This document shows positions 47,197-50,002 of a DNA stretch of 50,002 nucleotides, in pieces; positions within the stretch are counted from its first letter, which is position 1, and the number at the start of each line of letters is the position of its first letter. The notes below the pieces were generated by a model. That model had not been told where the DNA came from. It saw nothing but the letters and a program-made list of their open reading frames with translations, and searched no databases. The stretch is from a virus, in the IMG/VR virus record IMGVR_UViG_3300020583_000019, positions 1-50,002 of that record; one strand, 5' to 3'. Position numbers and translations under genes: made by a program.

Positions 47197-47484
47197 TTAC
47201 ATCTTGATCGAAGATTCTACCAACGCGGTAACTTGATTCTTCATGTCTAGGCGAGCAACAAACGGTTGCGGCTGTCCCGGATGGCCTGCAAGCGGAAGAG
47301 TTACTTGCAGCACCAACACATCTGCGGTCAGTTGTGGCTGACCGTTCTTTTGCGTAGGGTTGGCAATACCCAGTGACAGCCCACCGTTCTGAACTTTCAC
47401 GATCACGCCAGAGAACCATTCGGTTCCGTACTTCACCATCACGCAGTCTCCCGCCGCTAATTCATTGTTGAGCATATCTCGCAC
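47197..47484 (-). CDS. Small SH3-like protein
   Basis: A 95-aa protein from GTG 47484 (overlaps TAG). AAGDCVMVKYGTEWFSGVIV and VLVLQVTLPLAGHPGQPQPF suggest two small beta sheets. Precedes the co-chaperonin gene by 10 nt. Family unknown. Confidence 0.6.
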   Translation of the reverse strand: MRDMLNNELAAGDCVMVKYGTEWFSGVIVKVQNGGLSLGIANPTQKNGQPQLTADVLVLQVTLPLAGHPGQPQPFVARLDMKNQVTALVESSIKM

Positions 47485-47702
47485 TAGCTTACCTCTTTCT
47501 CGATGGTAACATTCTGCGCCCCGCTAACATAGAACACAGCGATGGTTTTACCGTCTCGCACGATTTTCAGCATATGGGGATCGTCTACCAAGTCGCCACC
47601 CATAAGCTCAGGCTTGTCCAGCTTTTTCCCGCATGCCCACCCCTCACCCGATACGCGGCCTACTTCGGAGCCGTCTACGCGGATAACGAAAGTATCGCTC
47701 AC
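47484..47702 (-). CDS. Small beta-rich protein
   Basis: A 72-aa protein from GTG 47702, overlapping the upstream TGA. SDTFVIRVDGSEVGRVSGEG and MLKIVRDGKTIAVFYV look like a beta sheet. Function unknown. Confidence 0.6.
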   Translation of the reverse strand: MSDTFVIRVDGSEVGRVSGEGWACGKKLDKPELMGGDLVDDPHMLKIVRDGKTIAVFYVSGAQNVTIEKEVS

Positions 47703-47923
47703 AACGTCCGCGCATTCTCGCGGTAGTAAGCATCGCGTAGCAAATCTTCGTACTCTAAAGTGGAGAGCAATTTCTTCCATGCTTCGGGTAGTTCGCGCAG
47801 GGCCTTGTAGGAGAGTTGGCGTAGTTTGCTCAAGTCTTTCTGGTGCCCCTCAAACACGGAGCGAAGCAACCGCTCGCCGTCTGGCTCTTTCAGAATATCG
47901 CTAATCCCGTTGTCGCCGTTCAT
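47699..47923 (-). CDS. Small helical protein
   Basis: A 74-aa protein; AAGGTGAG precedes ATG 47923. LLRSVFEGHQKDLSKLRQLS and LPEAWKKLLSTLEYEDLLRD helices. Unknown role. Confidence 0.6.
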   Translation of the reverse strand: MNGDNGISDILKEPDGERLLRSVFEGHQKDLSKLRQLSYKALRELPEAWKKLLSTLEYEDLLRDAYYRENARTL

Positions 47924-47927
47924 TTGC

Positions 47928-48140
47928 TCACCTTCGCCCCGCGCCCGCCGCCGCGCCTTTTCGTACCACGCGATACTGTGGCGCACACATTCTTTGTAGT
48001 TGCCGATCCACGATGTCGAGGCGTAATCGGAGAGACTTCAAATCTTGCGCGTGGTCTGGGTCATGCGAGGAAGCCAAGCGTAACGCTTCCTTCGCAATCT
48101 TCTCCAACTTTTTGAACTGCATCGTTCCGATTGGCCTCAC
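47928..48140 (-). CDS. Small basic helical protein
   Basis: A 70-aa protein from GTG 48140 (GTGA overlap, AAGGTGA upstream). FKKLEKIAKEALRLASSHDP and DLKSLRLRLDIVDRQLQRM are helices; basic tail. Unknown role. Confidence 0.6.
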   Translation of the reverse strand: MRPIGTMQFKKLEKIAKEALRLASSHDPDHAQDLKSLRLRLDIVDRQLQRMCAPQYRVVRKGAAAGAGRR

Positions 48141-48307
48141 TTGTTCACCTTTACTTTCGCGCCGCCGCCGTTCTTCGCCGCAAGCGCGGATTCCCCGGCC
48201 ACTTTCTCCATCGCCGCAGCTTTAAGATATGCAGACAGCGGAATCAGTCCCGCCGCCTGCTTAATCTTCGCGTGCTCCGCTGGTGTGACAATTACTGAAA
48301 TCCTCAT
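48137..48307 (-). CDS. Ribbon-helix-helix regulator
   Basis: A 56-aa protein. MRISVIVTPAEHAKIKQAAG, then LSAYLKAAAMEKV, is the RHH (Arc/MetJ-like) pattern: one strand and two helices. As first gene of the late operon it could regulate its own promoter. No Shine-Dalgarno; ATG is 7 nt after TACGCT, so leaderless start is likely. An ATG/TTG further upstream was rejected as it lies inside the promoter. Confidence 0.75.
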   Translation of the reverse strand: MRISVIVTPAEHAKIKQAAGLIPLSAYLKAAAMEKVAGESALAAKNGGGAKVKVNK

Positions 48308-48314
48308 GTTGTGC

Positions 48315-48343
48315 AGCGTAGCGCACCTGTGGTATCTTGTCAA
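48315..48343 (-). promoter_or_regulatory. Late-operon promoter
   Basis: Minus strand TTGACA (48343-48338), 17 nt, TACGCT (48320-48315), 7 nt, ATG 48307. The -35 region is within CTTGTCAAGC, repeated at 42211-42220. Confidence 0.6.
48327..48338 (+). promoter_or_regulatory. Rightward promoter overlapping the late promoter
   Basis: Extended -10 element TGG before TATCTT (48333-48338), then 7 nt to ATG 48346. Its -10 box covers the same bases as the leftward -35 box, so the two promoters should exclude each other. Confidence 0.45.
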
Positions 48344-48345
48344 GC

Positions 48346-48537
48346 ATGAAAGTTAAACCAACCCTAGAGGTTCACATCTGCGGTTTGAAGTCGCGTGACC
48401 CGAAGTTCTTAGCTGCTTTGGCGGCGATGTTCAAGGCGGCGCACAAGCAATTTGCAAAGGTTGAAGTTTGCGGAATGTGCGGCGATTTTTTGGATGCAAA
48501 AGGATATTGTTCTTCTTGTGACGCGAAGGCTAAATGA
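48346..48537 (+). CDS. Zn-ribbon small protein
   Basis: A 63-aa protein from ATG 48346 (no Shine-Dalgarno). FLAALAAMFKAAHKQFAKVE helix, then CGMCGDFLDAKGYCSSC ribbon. An in-frame TTG 48337 lies in the promoter. Ends 1 nt before the next ATG. Confidence 0.65.
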   Translation: MKVKPTLEVHICGLKSRDPKFLAALAAMFKAAHKQFAKVEVCGMCGDFLDAKGYCSSCDAKAK

Positions 48538-48538
48538 C

Positions 48539-49345
48539 ATGCAAAGAGTCTTTGGGTACAGCACGGGTAAGGATTCCACGGCGCTGATTCTGTGGGGAAA
48601 AGAGCAGTTCCCTGCGGAAGAAATAACCGTGATTACGAACGACACAATTTGGGAACATGAACTCGTCTACGGGTACTTGGCAGAAATGCGAGACGATCTT
48701 TTGAAAGGGTTGCGCTTTGAACTCTTGCCATCAATGGGAATGGAAAAGTTGGTGGAGATTAAACATCGCGTGCCTTCGGCGAAGGCACGCTTCTGCACCG
48801 AGAATCTAAAAGTAAAACCAACTATTGAGTTTCTGAAAACAATTAACGATGAGTACGAACTGTACGATGGAAAACGTAGAGATGAAAGCGATTCTCGCTC
48901 CCAGCTTCCAGAACGCGAGTGGTCCGATCACTACGACTGCTGGGTGAATCACCCTCTTGCAAATTGGACAGTTGAACAGGTTTTCGCTATCGCCGCCAAG
49001 TACAACATAAAACCTAATCCTCTGTATCTGTTGAACGCTGGAAGAGTTGGGTGTTTCCCCTGTGTGCTCATAAATCACCGCGAGCTAAAATCGTTTTTGC
49101 TTCATCCAGTTCTTGGACCGGAAGTTCGCCGGCGAATTAAACGCCTCGAAGAAATTTGCGGGAGAAGTTTCTTCCCGCCAAACTATATCCCCAAGCGGTA
49201 TATGACTGGGCGCGACCCTAAAACCGGGAAAGTTTTTCCGTGGTCAGATGATGTATTCACTTACTTGGATATGAAAACTCTGGCCGAGTTGCCGTGGGAG
49301 GAATCGAAGAGTTGCATGAGTATCTACAATCTCTGTGAGAGGTGA
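48539..49345 (+). CDS. PAPS reductase-like ATP-pyrophosphatase family protein
   Basis: A 268-aa protein. The PP-loop is YSTGKDSTA (residues 7-15), with the usual SGGKDS changed to STGKDS. ARFCTENLKVKP, GKRRDESDSR, and GRVGCFPCVLINHREL with its CxxC match the phage/DndC-like subgroup rather than assimilatory CysH, whose C-terminal ECGxH motif is absent. It may activate a substrate for sulfur transfer to nucleic acid or act in defence evasion. ATG 48539 directly follows the previous stop; extended upstream ORF lacks similarity. Confidence 0.8.
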   Translation: MQRVFGYSTGKDSTALILWGKEQFPAEEITVITNDTIWEHELVYGYLAEMRDDLLKGLRFELLPSMGMEKLVEIKHRVPSAKARFCTENLKVKPTIEFLKTINDEYELYDGKRRDESDSRSQLPEREWSDHYDCWVNHPLANWTVEQVFAIAAKYNIKPNPLYLLNAGRVGCFPCVLINHRELKSFLLHPVLGPEVRRRIKRLEEICGRSFFPPNYIPKRYMTGRDPKTGKVFPWSDDVFTYLDMKTLAELPWEESKSCMSIYNLCER

Positions 49346-49347
49346 AA

Positions 49348-49578
49348 ATGAAAGTAACGCGAGAATTTATTATGAACCACCGAACTAAGCGCGGAGCGTG
49401 GACCCGCGACCAACTCGCGTGCCTCGGAATTTCGTGGCCGCCCGAGAAGGGATGGATAAAGCGCGTCGAGGGGCTGATGATACCAGACGCGGACGCAGAA
49501 AGATTCATCGCTTTGGGGATTAAATACGATCTTTGGCGTTCCCAGGCAAAACCAAAAACCGTGTCAAGTGAAAAGTGA
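49348..49578 (+). CDS. Small hypothetical protein
   Basis: A 76-aa protein; AGAGG lies 6 nt before ATG 49348 (GTG 49342 overlapping the stop is an alternative). NHRTKRGAWTRDQLACLGIS fits a helix pair used for nucleic-acid contact, typical of 'last gene' partners of phage operons. Unknown role. Confidence 0.6.
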   Translation: MKVTREFIMNHRTKRGAWTRDQLACLGISWPPEKGWIKRVEGLMIPDADAERFIALGIKYDLWRSQAKPKTVSSEK

Positions 49579-50002
49579 ATGGTTTATGAAAATAGTTATA
49601 GCCTTTTCCTTACAGTACTGTCGTGTTTACCACGCAGTACCGACAAAATTTGTCACTCGCAAGGCGTTGAAAATAAAGAATGTGACAAAAAGTGTCAGTA
49701 CTGGTGTGACAGAAAGTGTCACATAGTGACAAAAAATGTCGTCGGCGTCGTGGCAAAACCCGTGCTATCTTCTGTGTGTGGTTGTAAGGGTAATTCCCAC
49801 CAAACCAAATCTGCGAACGAACGTGAGCAGTACCCTACCTGAACTAAGAGTGAACTCCAACTAGTTATAGATTGGTTAACAGTAGCAGAAAGTGAGTCGA
49901 TCCACTGTTGGTTTAGTAGTTACTGCAATCTTATCCTTACAGTACTAGACGTAAAGTGTCAGTACCAGACAAAAAGTGTCAACCGAAGGTTGACACTTTT
50001 TG
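49579..50002. repeat. Iteron-like repeat array, gene-free
   Basis: At least six copies of a 13-bp near-palindrome with consensus GACAAAAAGTGTC at 49642, 49684, 49708, 49728, 49948 and 49968, spaced near 20-24 or 42 bp within groups, several preceded by CAGTACC or CAGTACT. CCTTACAGTACT occurs at 49608 and 49935. Two groups are separated by about 200 bp with no motif. Such arrays serve as replication origins, partition sites or operators. Confidence 0.7.
49968..50002. other. Long palindrome cut by the window end
   Basis: The last repeat GACAAAAAGTGTC runs into AACC GAA GGTT and a reversed copy GACACTTTTTG, giving about 15-bp arms around a 3-nt centre. It could be a cruciform, a terminator or an origin hairpin. 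The right arm is incomplete at 50002. Confidence 0.65.

Noticed and set aside
49579-49842. 87-codon plus-strand ORF
   Set aside because: It runs through the iteron-like repeats; its Cys/Lys pattern is simply the repeat read in frame, and it has no ribosome site.
49642-49980. CRISPR-like array
   Set aside because: Repeats are 13-bp palindromes with spacing of about 7-30 bp and one 200-bp gap, and the intervening sequence is itself repeated; this does not fit CRISPR.
1-50002. tRNA, rRNA or integrase genes
   Set aside because: I looked for cloverleaf-like and tyrosine/serine-recombinase motifs by eye and saw none; a tRNA scan and profile search would be decisive.

Overview
This window reads as most or all of a tailed bacteriophage genome, about 50 kb and densely packed. 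TerL, portal, scaffold-like and HK97-fold-type capsid genes lie in the usual order. There is no recognisable sheath, tail tube or tape measure, and three Gly/Ala-rich or coiled-coil ORFs sit where ejection proteins are expected. I therefore infer a short-tailed (podovirus-like) particle. The exported fibre-like proteins carry choice-of-anchor-D/Ig-like domains and an N-terminal domain of the kind I associate with soil Acidobacteriota, so such a host is my best inference; it is not proven. I see no tRNA, rRNA, CRISPR array, insertion sequence or integrase, and no DNA polymerase, primase or helicase.

Layout. (a) 1-640: a leftward XRE-type repressor and an ASCH-domain gene face a rightward early operon across a GGTACT/AGTACC inverted repeat with divergent promoters. 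(b) 695-4144: rightward operon of very small genes, many Zn-ribbon or single-TM proteins. (c) 7175-4240: leftward operon of small genes, several joined by a repeated coupling linker. (d) 7283-14253: second rightward operon with more microproteins, a PD-(D/E)XK-like protein, a lipoprotein, a papain-like protein, a terminator, an M15-type endolysin and a C5-cytosine methyltransferase. (e) 48307-14190: a 34-kb leftward late operon. In order it holds an RHH regulator, small genes, a GroES-like co-chaperonin whose mobile loop is replaced by a DnaJ-type zinc finger, TerL, portal, scaffold, capsid, head-tail proteins, ejection-like proteins, a PurD-like ATP-grasp protein, five translationally coupled genes with signal-peptide-like N-termini encoding beta-helix fibre or adhesin-like proteins, and membrane/lysis-like genes. 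One HNH-type gene sits backwards beside the capsid gene. (f) 48346-49578: rightward Zn-ribbon, PAPS-reductase-like and small genes. (g) 49579-50002: a gene-free, iteron-like repeat array ending in a long palindrome cut by the window edge.

How it fits together. The XRE and RHH proteins probably set the transcription programme from AGTAC-containing operators. The late operon builds the head with a phage-supplied co-chaperonin. The exported beta-helix proteins probably touch the host surface. The endolysin and membrane proteins would release progeny. The strongest novelties are the GroES/DnaJ-zinc-finger fusion, the Sec-signal-bearing fibre operon, the ATP-grasp gene in the virion operon, the repeated coupling linkers, and a shared promoter layout that points to leaderless mRNAs.
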